From contig NZ_JBDUUH010000003.1 in the NCBI RefSeq assembly GCF_039939195.1, positions 423,826 to 487,825 on the forward strand: a stretch of DNA of 64,000 nt. Direction: 5' to 3'. This DNA comes from Foliimonas ilicis. GTDB taxonomy: Bacteria; Pseudomonadota; Alphaproteobacteria; Rhizobiales; Rhizobiaceae. The notes under the pieces are model-generated. The model had not been told where the DNA came from. It searched no databases and worked only from the letters and a program-made list of their open reading frames with translations. Both the position numbers and the translations under genes were made by a program. This document shows, in pieces, positions 1 through 8,224 of the stretch; position 1 is the stretch's first letter; each line of letters starts with the position of its first letter.

Positions 1-544
1 GTTCGACCAGCACTTCACCGATGCGCTGCACGATGACGGGCGCAAGACCCTCTGTTGGTTCATCAAGCAGCAGAAGCTTGACGCCAGTGCGCAAGATGCG
101 CGCAATGGACAGCATCTGCTGTTCGCCGCCGGAAAGCTTGGTTCCGGGGCTGTTGCGGCGTTCCTTCAAATTCGGGAACAGATCGAAGATTTCCTCGATC
201 GTCATGCCGCCCTTTGCAACGACCGGCGGCAGAAGCAGGTTTTCATCCACGGTGAGCGTCGCGAAAATCCCGCGCTCTTCCGGCACGAAACCGATGCCCG
301 TATGCGCCGTGCGATGCAGCGGCACCTTGATCATGTCACGGCCATCGAAAACGATCGTGCCGGTACGCTTGCGAATGATGCCCATAATAGCGCGCAAGGT
401 TGTCGTCTTACCAACGCCGTTGCGTCCGATAAGCGTTACGGTCTGGCCTTTTTTGATGTCGAGATTGACGCCATGCAGCGAATGGCTTTCGCCATACCAG
501 GCGTTGAGGTCGCGGACCTCGAGCAGGGATTTTTGCTCAGTCAT
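1..544 (-). CDS. livF: LivF, branched-chain amino acid ABC transporter ATP-binding protein (C-terminus beyond window)
   Basis: One of the two cytoplasmic ATPases of a high-affinity branched-chain amino acid (HAAT/Liv) importer. The reverse-strand translation starts MTEQKSLLEVRDLNAWYGES, with a Walker A GRNGVGKTT, an LSGGEQQ signature and a Walker B region LLLLDEPTEGL, all typical of LivF. About 181 codons are visible; the C-terminus lies off the left edge. The ATG at 544 overlaps the end of livG by 8 bp, so the two are translationally coupled. The livH and livM permease genes are not in the visible part and probably lie further left. Confidence 0.93.
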   Translation of the reverse strand, partial: MTEQKSLLEVRDLNAWYGESHSLHGVNLDIKKGQTVTLIGRNGVGKTTTLRAIMGIIRKRTGTIVFDGRDMIKVPLHRTAHTGIGFVPEERGIFATLTVDENLLLPPVVAKGGMTIEEIFDLFPNLKERRNSPGTKLSGGEQQMLSIARILRTGVKLLLLDEPTEGLAPVIVQRIGEVLVE

Positions 545-1343
545 GCTCGGTTCCCATATAGGCCGTGCGGACGCGTTCGTCCTGGCTGACGGTCTTGTAG
601 TCGCCGGCTGCAAGTATCTCGCCACGCTGAAGCACGGTGACCCAGTCGCAAATATCCGACACGACGTTGAGATTGTGTTCGACCATCAGCACGGCGCGTT
701 CCTTCGCGACACTGCTGATGAGTCGCGCAACGGTGCCGACATCCTCCTGCCCCATGCCTGCCATCGGCTCGTCGAGCAGCAGCACTTTGGGATCGAGCGC
801 CAGCGTCGTGGCTATTTCGAGCGCGCGTTTGCGCCCGTATGACAGATCAGCGGCCTGCCGGTTTCTGGCATCCTGCAAACCGACCTTCTCGATCAGTTCG
901 AGTGCTTTACCGTTCAAACTATTCAACGCGCTCATCGGCCGCCAGAACTGGACTGCCAGCCCGCTCGGACGCTGCAGCGCAACCCGCACATTTTCCAGCA
1001 CTGTCAGATGCGGGAAGATCGCGGAAATCTGGAAGGAGCGAACAAGCCCAAGACGCGCGACCTTAGCCGGAGGCGTTTTGGTAATGTCTTCGCCAAGCAG
1101 CGTGATCGTGCCGCTGGTCGGTTGAAGGAACTTGGTCAAAAGGTTGAAAACAGTCGTCTTTCCAGCCCCGTTAGGCCCGATCAAGGCGTGCACCTTTGCG
1201 TGGTGCACGTCGAGATCGACGTTCTTAACCGCATTGAAACCGGCAAAATTCTTGCAGAGCCCGCGGGCGGAAAGAACCGCCTGCTGGCCTGCATGAGTAG
1301 GTTGCTCGACCATGCTCGAACCGTCGAGTTGCAAAGCTGTCAT
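537..1343 (-). CDS. livG: LivG, branched-chain amino acid ABC transporter ATP-binding protein
   Basis: Partner ATPase of LivF, 268 aa. It has Walker A GPNGAGKTT, the signature LSYGRKRALEIA (the LivG-type variant of LSGGQ), Walker B VLLLDEPMAGM and a switch histidine in MVEHNLNVV. The frame is open up to 1433, but ATG 1343 is chosen because it overlaps the TAA of the upstream binding-protein gene by one base (TAATG), giving the compact coupling seen with livF. The first 20 residues are a loose leader before the ABC domain. Family assignment is firm; the exact transported amino acid cannot be read from sequence. Confidence 0.93.
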   Translation of the reverse strand: MTALQLDGSSMVEQPTHAGQQAVLSARGLCKNFAGFNAVKNVDLDVHHAKVHALIGPNGAGKTTVFNLLTKFLQPTSGTITLLGEDITKTPPAKVARLGLVRSFQISAIFPHLTVLENVRVALQRPSGLAVQFWRPMSALNSLNGKALELIEKVGLQDARNRQAADLSYGRKRALEIATTLALDPKVLLLDEPMAGMGQEDVGTVARLISSVAKERAVLMVEHNLNVVSDICDWVTVLQRGEILAAGDYKTVSQDERVRTAYMGTEHD

Positions 1344-2551
1344 TATTTGCCGACCAGCTCGCAGCCGCTTTCCTCGGCCTTCAGATAGGCCTGATCGCCC
1401 GGGATGGTCGCCAGCACCTTGTAGTAATCCCAAGGCTCCTTGCTTTCGTCCGGCTTCTTCACTTCCATCAGGTACATGTCATAGACCATGCGGCCATTTT
1501 CCAGCACCTTGCCGCCGCGTGCGAATACGTCTTCGACGGGCATTTCGTGCAGCTTCTTGGAGACGGCTTCGCTCTCATCTGTGCCAGCTTCCTGAATTGC
1601 CTTCAGGTACTGTGTAACGGCGGAATATGTGCCTGCATGGATCATGTTCGGCATGCGGCCGGTGCGCTCGAAATACTTCTTGCCGAATGCGCGCGATTCA
1701 TCGTCACGATCCCAATAGAAGCCTTCGGTCAGCGTCAGGCCCTGTGCCGCTTCAAGTCCAAGACCATGGATTTCTGCCAGCGTAAACAGAAGCGCCGCGA
1801 GGCGCTGTCCGCCCGCGACGATGCCGAATTCTGCGGCCTGCTTGATGGCGTTCGACGTATCGAGACCAGCATTGGCAAGACCGATGACCTTGGCACCCGA
1901 AGACTGCGCCTGCAGCAGGAACGAGGAATAATCGGTCGTCGCAAGAGGATGTCGAACGGAACCAAGAACCTTGCCGCCCTTCGATTCGACGAACTTGCTC
2001 GTCTGCTCTTCCAGCGAATAGCCAAACGCATAATCGGCGGTCAGGAAGTACCAGGTATCACCGCCCTGCTCGACCAGCGCACCGCCGGTGCCGACAGCAA
2101 GAGCATGTGTGTCATAAGCCCAATGGAACCCATATGGCGAGCATTGCTTGCCCGTCAGTTCGGCCGTTGCCGGACCGGTTGAGATCGTGATCTTCTTCTT
2201 TTCCTTGGAGAGGCCCTGAACGGCGAGCGCAACCGACGATGTCGTCAGTTCCATGATCGCATCGACCTGTTCGGTATCGTACCACTGGCGCGCAATATTG
2301 GATGCAACGTCCGGCTTGTTCTGGTGGTCGGCGGTGACGATTTCGATGGGCTTGTCGAGCACCTTGCCGCCAAAATCCTCAGCAGCCATTTTAGCCGCTT
2401 CGAACGACCATTTACCGCCGAAATCAGCATAGACGCCGGATTGATCGTTCAGAATTCCGATCTTGACCTTGTCGTCGGAAATTTCCTGTGCGTGCGCAGC
2501 AATTGCGGTACTTGCAAGCAGCGCCGCCGATATGAGTGAAACCAACTTCAT
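1343..2551 (-). CDS. Branched-chain amino acid-type ABC transporter substrate-binding protein
   Basis: Periplasmic receptor of the Liv-type importer, 402 aa. MKLVSLISAALLASTAIAAHA is a signal peptide, followed by a Leu/Ile/Val-binding fold opening KIGILNDQSGVYADFGG. ATG 2551 is preceded by GGGAGGAAAA at good spacing; upstream codons in the frame lack support. It is the first visible gene of the operon and stops one base into livG. Members of this family bind amino acids, amides, urea or aromatic acids, so leucine specificity should not be assumed. It is transcribed away from a LysR gene, which may control it. Confidence 0.9.
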   Translation of the reverse strand: MKLVSLISAALLASTAIAAHAQEISDDKVKIGILNDQSGVYADFGGKWSFEAAKMAAEDFGGKVLDKPIEIVTADHQNKPDVASNIARQWYDTEQVDAIMELTTSSVALAVQGLSKEKKKITISTGPATAELTGKQCSPYGFHWAYDTHALAVGTGGALVEQGGDTWYFLTADYAFGYSLEEQTSKFVESKGGKVLGSVRHPLATTDYSSFLLQAQSSGAKVIGLANAGLDTSNAIKQAAEFGIVAGGQRLAALLFTLAEIHGLGLEAAQGLTLTEGFYWDRDDESRAFGKKYFERTGRMPNMIHAGTYSAVTQYLKAIQEAGTDESEAVSKKLHEMPVEDVFARGGKVLENGRMVYDMYLMEVKKPDESKEPWDYYKVLATIPGDQAYLKAEESGCELVGK

Positions 2552-2763
2552 TCCGTTTTCCTCCCGAATGATGAACGCCAATGCCGGAATGACCCGCCAA
2601 GCGTCCCGATTAAGCAATACAATTGAAGTCGGCCCGCCATGTTAGGCGCGCCGCAGTCCTCCCTCATCTGATCTTATTCCGGTTTCCTCTGCCCGGCGAT
2701 CACGATTTCGAAAAACCTAGCATTGACAAATGCGTACAAGAACAAGAATTTTTGAACATGATC

Positions 2764-2779
2764 TGTACAATTTTGTACA
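2764..2779. promoter_or_regulatory. Perfect palindrome TGTACAA-TT-TTGTACA, candidate LysR operator
   Basis: A perfect 16-bp inverted repeat lies in the 274-bp divergent interval between the amino acid-binding protein gene and the LysR gene, 46 bp upstream of the LysR start. Its core TACAATTTTGTA is close to the dyad form bound by LysR regulators. A related half-site, GTACAAG, sits about 30 bp to the left. Binding by the adjacent LysR is inferred. Confidence 0.5.
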
Positions 2780-2825
2780 TCAAACTTTAGTCTCACGCCT
2801 TTAGTGGCAAGCTGAGTGAAAACAG

Positions 2826-3734
2826 ATGCGGCAATTCACATGGGACGACCTCCGCTATTTTCTTGAAGTCGCCAGAACCGGCCAGCTTTCATCGGCGGCG
2901 CGACGTCTGCGAACCAACCACGTCACCGTATCGCGCCGCATCGATCGGCTCGAACATACGCTTGCGGCAAAGCTCTTCGAGCGTAATCCGCGCGGCTACA
3001 TCCTCACACCGCTTGGCGAACGGCTTATCGCATCTGCCGAAACCATGGAGAGTGAAGCAGTCCGATTCCAGACTGGCGCGTCTGGCGGCACGGCATCGCT
3101 GTCCGGCGTTGTGCGCCTCAGCACGCTGGAGGGTTTCGGCAATTTCTTTCTGGGCGAAAGATTACCTGTCATGGCGCAGGCCTATCCTGGCCTGTCGGTG
3201 GAGGTCGTAACCATCCAGCAGATCGTCTCGCTGTCGCGGCGCGAGGCTGATATGTCGATCAGCCTGAACCCGCCGAAAACCGGCGCCTACACCTATGAGA
3301 AAATCACGCCCTATCGGCTGTTCATCTACGGTGCGCGCAGCTATCTCGCCCGGCATGCATCGATCCGCAATCGCAAGGATCTCTCGAACCACCCCTTCAT
3401 TGGCTATATCGAGGACATGGTGTTCACGCCCGGTCTCGATTACATGAGTGAGATTCTTCCCGGCCTGCGCCCCGCTTATCAAAGCTCCAGCATTCATGCG
3501 CAATTGAGCGCCACGCTTTCCGGCTATGGCCTGTGTGTCCTGCCCTATTTCATCGCCAGCCCGCACCCCGAACTTGTACCTCTGCTTGCCAAGGAAATGC
3601 ACCTGACACGCGACTATTGGCTGAGCTGTCACAACGACGTCGCCAACACGCCGCGTGTGCGTGTGCTCAGCGAGTTCATCAAAAGCGAAACACATAAGAA
3701 CTCAGCCGAATTTCTGGGTAGCCCGATTCTGTGA
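2826..3734 (+). CDS. LysR-family transcriptional regulator
   Basis: 302 aa with an N-terminal winged HTH (WDDLRYFLEVARTGQLSSAARRLRTNHVTVSRRIDRLE, residues 5-43) and a C-terminal effector domain. The form WDDLRYFL...VSRRI is typical of the large LysR group that controls neighbouring metabolic operons. It is divergent from the Liv-type operon and is followed 57 bp later on the same strand by a short-chain dehydrogenase, so it could control either. The palindrome just upstream would also permit autoregulation. The ligand is unknown. Confidence 0.92.
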   Translation: MRQFTWDDLRYFLEVARTGQLSSAARRLRTNHVTVSRRIDRLEHTLAAKLFERNPRGYILTPLGERLIASAETMESEAVRFQTGASGGTASLSGVVRLSTLEGFGNFFLGERLPVMAQAYPGLSVEVVTIQQIVSLSRREADMSISLNPPKTGAYTYEKITPYRLFIYGARSYLARHASIRNRKDLSNHPFIGYIEDMVFTPGLDYMSEILPGLRPAYQSSSIHAQLSATLSGYGLCVLPYFIASPHPELVPLLAKEMHLTRDYWLSCHNDVANTPRVRVLSEFIKSETHKNSAEFLGSPIL

Positions 3735-3791
3735 GATTGCGTCTCGGGTGAAAGACATGCCACTTTCGCGGAAATTCTAAGAGGAAATTGC

Positions 3792-4553
3792 ATGAAAATC
3801 GACGGACAGACCGCTTTTATCACGGGAGGAGCTTCGGGTCTCGGCGAAGCGACCGCGCGGGCATTGGCCAAGGCCGGCGCGAAAGTCGCGCTTATCGATT
3901 TCAATCTTGAGGGAGCCAAAAAGGTCGCGTCCGAAATCGGCGGAGCCGCCTACGCTTGCGATGTAACCGATGCCAAGGGCGCGGAAGCAGTCGTTGCGCA
4001 GGCTACGAAAGACCTCGGCGCGGCACGCATTCTTTTGAATTGTGCGGGTGTTGCTCCGGCCAAGAAAGTGCTTGGACGCGACGGTGTCATGCCGCTCGAC
4101 GACTTTCGCCGCGCCGTCGAAATCAACCTTATCGGCACATTCAATTTCCTGCGCTTGTTCGCAGATGCGGCGTCAAAACTCGACCCGCTGGAAGGCGGCG
4201 AGCGAGGTGTCATCATCAACACGGCATCGGTTGCCGGTTTCGAAGGCCAGATCGGGCAGACGGCCTATGCAGCCTCGAAGGCGGGCGTGTTGGGCCTCAC
4301 CTTGCCCGCGGCGCGCGAATTCGCACAATTCGGCATACGTGTCTGCACGATCGCGCCCGGCATATTCGAGACGCCGATGCTGAAAGGCCTGCCGGAAGCC
4401 GCGCAGCAAAGCCTTGGCCAGATGGTGCCCTTCCCGCCCCGCCTCGGCAAGCCGGACGAATATGCCAGCCTTGCGCTGCACATCATCGGCAACCAGATGC
4501 TGAACGGCGAAACGATCCGGCTGGACGGCGCAATCCGCATGGCGCCGAAATAA
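3792..4553 (+). CDS. Short-chain dehydrogenase, 3-hydroxyacyl-CoA dehydrogenase type-2 like
   Basis: 253-aa classical SDR. It has the NAD-binding motif TGGASGLG (11-18), an acidic residue after beta-2 (ALIDF) favouring NAD, NCAG (83-86), and the catalytic set N111, S146, Y159 and K163 (YAASK). The segment ETPMLKGLPEAAQQSLGQMVPFPPRLG resembles HSD17B10-type 3-hydroxyacyl-CoA / 2-methyl-3-hydroxybutyryl-CoA dehydrogenases, which act late in isoleucine and branched-acid oxidation. This fits the adjacent branched-chain amino acid importer. The start has an AGAGGAAATT ribosome site. The stop is 2 bp from the stop of the convergent oxidase operon. Confidence 0.88.
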   Translation: MKIDGQTAFITGGASGLGEATARALAKAGAKVALIDFNLEGAKKVASEIGGAAYACDVTDAKGAEAVVAQATKDLGAARILLNCAGVAPAKKVLGRDGVMPLDDFRRAVEINLIGTFNFLRLFADAASKLDPLEGGERGVIINTASVAGFEGQIGQTAYAASKAGVLGLTLPAAREFAQFGIRVCTIAPGIFETPMLKGLPEAAQQSLGQMVPFPPRLGKPDEYASLALHIIGNQMLNGETIRLDGAIRMAPK

Positions 4554-4555
4554 TC

Positions 4556-4921
4556 TTAGATACAGGCAGACAGCGCAAACACCGGCAGGAAAGTCAGCGA
4601 CGTTGCGGCAAGCGCGGCAATTGCTGACCAGAACGCCACGGAGTGCAGAAACCGTTTTGTGGTCGGGCTGTTGCTTGGCGTCGTCTGCGCAAGCCGTCTC
4701 GCGCCGATGGCGAAAATCAGATTTGCCAATAGGCTGAGCGCGAAGAGCAGAATGAGCACCGCGCGCTGAAGCGTGACGCCCGGCATGACAGTGACGGCCT
4801 CCCAGCCGAAACGGCAGCCGATGGAAAGCACGCTGTAGAGAGCGACGAAAGCGACCGCCCAGATCACAAATCCCCAGACGGTCAGAAGTACGCTTCGAGG
4901 GCGGATTGCGGCTGCGCTCAT
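4556..4921 (-). CDS. Small membrane protein, last gene of the alternative cytochrome oxidase operon (CoxP-like)
   Basis: 121 aa with four predicted transmembrane helices (about 12-33, 48-70, 90-120 in a tight arrangement) and no other motif I recognise. Its ATG overlaps the stop of the subunit I-III gene in an ATGA, so it is made with the oxidase. By position it corresponds to the last gene of rhizobial coxMNOP operons, where small subunit III-like or accessory membrane proteins are encoded. The name is by context only. Confidence 0.7.
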   Translation of the reverse strand: MSAAAIRPRSVLLTVWGFVIWAVAFVALYSVLSIGCRFGWEAVTVMPGVTLQRAVLILLFALSLLANLIFAIGARRLAQTTPSNSPTTKRFLHSVAFWSAIAALAATSLTFLPVFALSACI

Positions 4922-7446
4922 CCCGCCCCTCCCTGCATGGCGACAAGCATCGGCATAAGCAAAATCATGCCGATGCCGACCATGCCTGCAACAGCAGTAT
5001 AATCATGCCAGAGCTTTCCGATGCGCAGATCGAGCGCGCGGCGCGCCGACAAATATCCGGCCCGACTGCGCCACACTCCATAAAGCGCAAAGACGATGCC
5101 AAGTGCGGCATGAAGCGCGCCATAGGCGAGCACCACGAAAGCCGTCGCCGCATAGGCATGTTCGGTCGGGTCCGGCACTGCGATGACGATCAAAACCACC
5201 GAAATACCCAGAGCCGCCGCGTGTGCTGCCGCGCATAGAACGAGCCACAAATCCGGAATTTTACCTACAAGCAACGTACTGAGCGCTTGCCTCCCGGCCA
5301 GCCCGGCAATGGCGAAGGCGAGAACGGCGAGTGCCGGCAGGATCAGCCCGGTCGAGATCAGTGCTGGCGGTGGCCAGTTCGGCGCGACCAGCCAGAGGAA
5401 CAGCGCGCCGAACAGCAGGCTCGCATAAAGCGTGGCGTTGGCGGTCAGCGTAAAGGTCATCGCCCACCATGATGGCGGTCGAGCCGTTTCCCAATGCGGC
5501 GGTGCAAGCTGCCCTTTGCCCGCAGGTATCTCATCCATATCCTGCAGCGCGCCGGTCGTGCGCGTCCATGCAAGGCAAAGCACGAGAACCACGGCCAGCG
5601 GTATCAGCGACCAGATGTAGAATTTGAACAGCAGCGCCAGTACAAATGCGCCGGTCGCCAGTCCAGTCCAGAGCGGCAGATAGGTCGAGTTCGGCAGAAC
5701 CACAATCTGCTCGATCTTGCCGGTCACCATGTCGACGCCGAGCGTTTCCATCCAGCCATTACGTGTGAAGCCGAGATAGCCATCGCCGCGCGCCAATGCG
5801 GGTCCGATCTGCGCGGGCTTCAACCTGTCGGCACGCTTGTCGACGTCGGGCAGAGAAGCAAAAGCATAGGCTGGCGGCGGCGTCGGCATCGCCCATTCGA
5901 GCGTGCCAGCTTTCCACGGGTTGCGCTGGAAATGGCTGCCGAACCGGAAATGCAGCACCACATCCATTACGAAAACGGCAAAACCGATCGCCATGACAAA
6001 ACTGCCAACCGACGAGAGAAGGTTTAGCCATTCCCAATTGGCCTCTACCGGATAGGTCGAAACACGTCTCGGCATGCCGAGAAGCCCCGTGAGATGCATC
6101 ATGAAGAAAGACATGTTGAAGCCAACGAAAATCAGCCAGAAGGCTGGTCCCGAAAGCCCGTGGTTTGGCACGCGACCGGTGATGTGCGGAAGCCAGTAAT
6201 AGGCCGCAGCCAGCATCGGAAACACGAAGCCTCCTACCAGCACGTAATGAAGATGCGCGACGACGAAATGCGTGTCATGCGCCTGCCAGTCGAACGGCAC
6301 CATCGCCAGCATCACGCCGGTCAGTCCCCCGCAGATGAAGACAGCGAAGAAGCCCAGAATATAGAGCATCGGCACGTCGAATTTCGGCCGCCCCTGCGCC
6401 AGCGTCGCCAACCACGCGAAGATTTGCACGCCGGTCGGTATGGCAACCAGTGCGCTCGCCGCCGAAAAGAACGCCAGTGCCAGATGCGGTATCCCCACCG
6501 TGAACATGTGGTGCACCCACAGCCCGAACGACAGGAACCCGACCGCGATGACCGCGACGATGATCGCGCGATAGCCGACGAGCTCGTGCCGCGCGAACAC
6601 CGGCAGCATGGTCGAGATCATGCCCGCCGCAGGCAGAAAGATGATGTAGACTTCCGGGTGCCCGAACAGCCAGAAAAGATGCTGCCAGAGCAGGGCATCC
6701 CCGCCCCGCGTCGGGTCGAAAAACGGCAGATCGAAGGCGCGTTCGAGTTCGAGAAGGACCGATGCCAGTATCATCGGCGGAAAGCCCAAAAGCATCATGA
6801 AAGCGGTGACCAGCAGATACCAGGCAAGGATCGGCATCTTGTCGAGCGACATCCCCGGCGCGCGCAATTTCAGAATGGAAACTGAGATCTCCACCGCAGC
6901 AGAGATCGCGGAGATCTCGACAAATGTGATGCCGAGCAACCATATATCGGCGTTGATGCCGGGCGTATACGTGCTCGACGAAAGCGGCGTGTACATGAAC
7001 CAGCCGCTGTCTGGCGCGACACCGAGCAGCAGCGCCACGATCAATATGCCGCCGCCGAAAACATAGCACCAGAACCCGTAGGCGCTGAGGCGCGGAAAGG
7101 CCAGATCGCGCGCGCCGAGCAGCTTCGGCAGCAGATAAATTGCAAAGCCCTCGAACATCGGGATCGCGAACAGGAACATCATCACCGTGCCATGCATGGT
7201 GAAAATCTGGTTGTAGATGGCAGGGCCGACAAATGCGCTATTCGGCGTCGCAAGCTGTACGCGGATCAGCATTGCCAGCAGACCGCCAATGGCAAAAAAC
7301 ACGAAGGCGGCGACAATAAAGCGCTTGCCGAGCACCGTGTGGTTGACGGCTGACAACCGGCCCCACCCGGCAGGCGTTTCCCATATTTCCGTCAGCGCCT
7401 TGTGCAGACGTATCGGCGACGTCTTTTTGCCGGGCTTTTTAGCCAC
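4918..7446 (-). CDS. coxN: Cytochrome c oxidase subunit I fused to a subunit III-like domain (CoxN-type)
   Basis: 842-aa inner-membrane protein. Residues about 30-530 are haem-copper oxidase subunit I, with haem a ligands H85 and H400, haem a3 ligand H398, CuB ligands H263, H312 and H313, the His-Tyr element HPEVY (263-267, with E265), and D-channel entry D114 in GARDLAFPR. After a linker the C-terminus (about 590-840) has subunit III-like helices, so two subunits are fused. Helix VIII reads IPTGVQIF, with Gln341 where aa3 oxidases carry the K-channel lysine (IPTGIKIF). The start is GTG, overlapping the subunit II stop by 8 bp with GGAGGG upstream. It reduces oxygen to water while pumping protons; altered pumping is possible. 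Confidence 0.92.
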   Translation of the reverse strand: MAKKPGKKTSPIRLHKALTEIWETPAGWGRLSAVNHTVLGKRFIVAAFVFFAIGGLLAMLIRVQLATPNSAFVGPAIYNQIFTMHGTVMMFLFAIPMFEGFAIYLLPKLLGARDLAFPRLSAYGFWCYVFGGGILIVALLLGVAPDSGWFMYTPLSSSTYTPGINADIWLLGITFVEISAISAAVEISVSILKLRAPGMSLDKMPILAWYLLVTAFMMLLGFPPMILASVLLELERAFDLPFFDPTRGGDALLWQHLFWLFGHPEVYIIFLPAAGMISTMLPVFARHELVGYRAIIVAVIAVGFLSFGLWVHHMFTVGIPHLALAFFSAASALVAIPTGVQIFAWLATLAQGRPKFDVPMLYILGFFAVFICGGLTGVMLAMVPFDWQAHDTHFVVAHLHYVLVGGFVFPMLAAAYYWLPHITGRVPNHGLSGPAFWLIFVGFNMSFFMMHLTGLLGMPRRVSTYPVEANWEWLNLLSSVGSFVMAIGFAVFVMDVVLHFRFGSHFQRNPWKAGTLEWAMPTPPPAYAFASLPDVDKRADRLKPAQIGPALARGDGYLGFTRNGWMETLGVDMVTGKIEQIVVLPNSTYLPLWTGLATGAFVLALLFKFYIWSLIPLAVVLVLCLAWTRTTGALQDMDEIPAGKGQLAPPHWETARPPSWWAMTFTLTANATLYASLLFGALFLWLVAPNWPPPALISTGLILPALAVLAFAIAGLAGRQALSTLLVGKIPDLWLVLCAAAHAAALGISVVLIVIAVPDPTEHAYAATAFVVLAYGALHAALGIVFALYGVWRSRAGYLSARRALDLRIGKLWHDYTAVAGMVGIGMILLMPMLVAMQGGAG

Positions 7447-8209
7447 CGTTCGCGCCCTCCGTCTCTATCGATTGCCGAAGTGCGGCGTCGTAATTTTCCG
7501 GCTCATGCGCGATTACGGTGAAGGGCATATTGCTGTGGCCCGTACCGCAAAACTCCGCACAAATGCCATGATATGTTCCGGGCCTGTCCGCCTGCAGACG
7601 GATCGTGTTGGTGTGGCCGGGTATGGCGTCGATCTTGCCGCCGAGCCTTGGAACCCAGAAACTGTGGATCACATCGCTGCTGGTCACCAGAATATCGACC
7701 GGCTGGCCTGCGGGTATGTGGAGGACCTTCGTGACACCGTTTAAGTCCGCATCGGGGTAAGAGAAATCCCACGCCCATTGCCGCGCATCCACCGTCACTT
7801 TCAGTGGTGCCGTCGCCAGCGGCTTTGCCAGCAGCCGTTCCCCCTGAAACAGCGCGAAGGTGACGAGTGCGGTCAGCACCACCGTCGGCATGACCAGCCC
7901 ACCCCAGAGAATCCAGTTTTTGGCAGGAATGCTGCTGGCAAAACCCGGCCTGAAAACCGCCAGCAGGATCAGACCCAACACAGGCACAAAGATCGCCATC
8001 GCGCCCCACAGCATGACCCACCAGAGCGTTGCTATCGATTGCGCTGAAGGCCCTGCCGGATCGAGCGCTGAGAGATCGCCGCTGCATGCCGACAAAAATG
8101 CCAGCGAGGAGAATGATGCGAGTTTAATCGAAAGGGCTGTTCTCTTGCCCGCGCATGGCACTATCTTGCACGGGTGGAACCGGATGGCTTGCTTGAGGGT
8201 TCCACGCAT
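7439..8209 (-). CDS. coxM: Cytochrome c oxidase subunit II, lipoprotein with CuA site (CoxM-type)
   Basis: About 256 aa. A lipobox LSAC puts the lipidated Cys near residue 42. Two membrane helices follow, then a periplasmic cupredoxin domain with complete CuA ligands: His in DVIHSFWVP and the CAEFCGTGHSNM cluster (Cys, Glu, Cys, His, Met). No fused cytochrome c domain follows. It receives electrons from cytochrome c and passes them to subunit I. The start is uncertain: ATG 8209 is only 15 bp from the divergent DUF2231 start and has a long N-region; GTG 8161 gives a more normal signal peptide. First gene of the oxidase operon. Confidence 0.9.
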   Translation of the reverse strand: MRGTLKQAIRFHPCKIVPCAGKRTALSIKLASFSSLAFLSACSGDLSALDPAGPSAQSIATLWWVMLWGAMAIFVPVLGLILLAVFRPGFASSIPAKNWILWGGLVMPTVVLTALVTFALFQGERLLAKPLATAPLKVTVDARQWAWDFSYPDADLNGVTKVLHIPAGQPVDILVTSSDVIHSFWVPRLGGKIDAIPGHTNTIRLQADRPGTYHGICAEFCGTGHSNMPFTVIAHEPENYDAALRQSIETEGANGG

Positions 8210-8224
8210 CGAAAGCGAGGTTTT

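Noticed and set aside
21..842. 273-codon forward open frame at the left edge
   Set aside because: Antisense to livF and livG, whose ABC motifs are unambiguous.
6094..6885. 263-codon forward open frame, rich in His/Arg/Glu
   Set aside because: Antisense shadow of oxidase subunit I; its composition reflects complementary codons of membrane helices.
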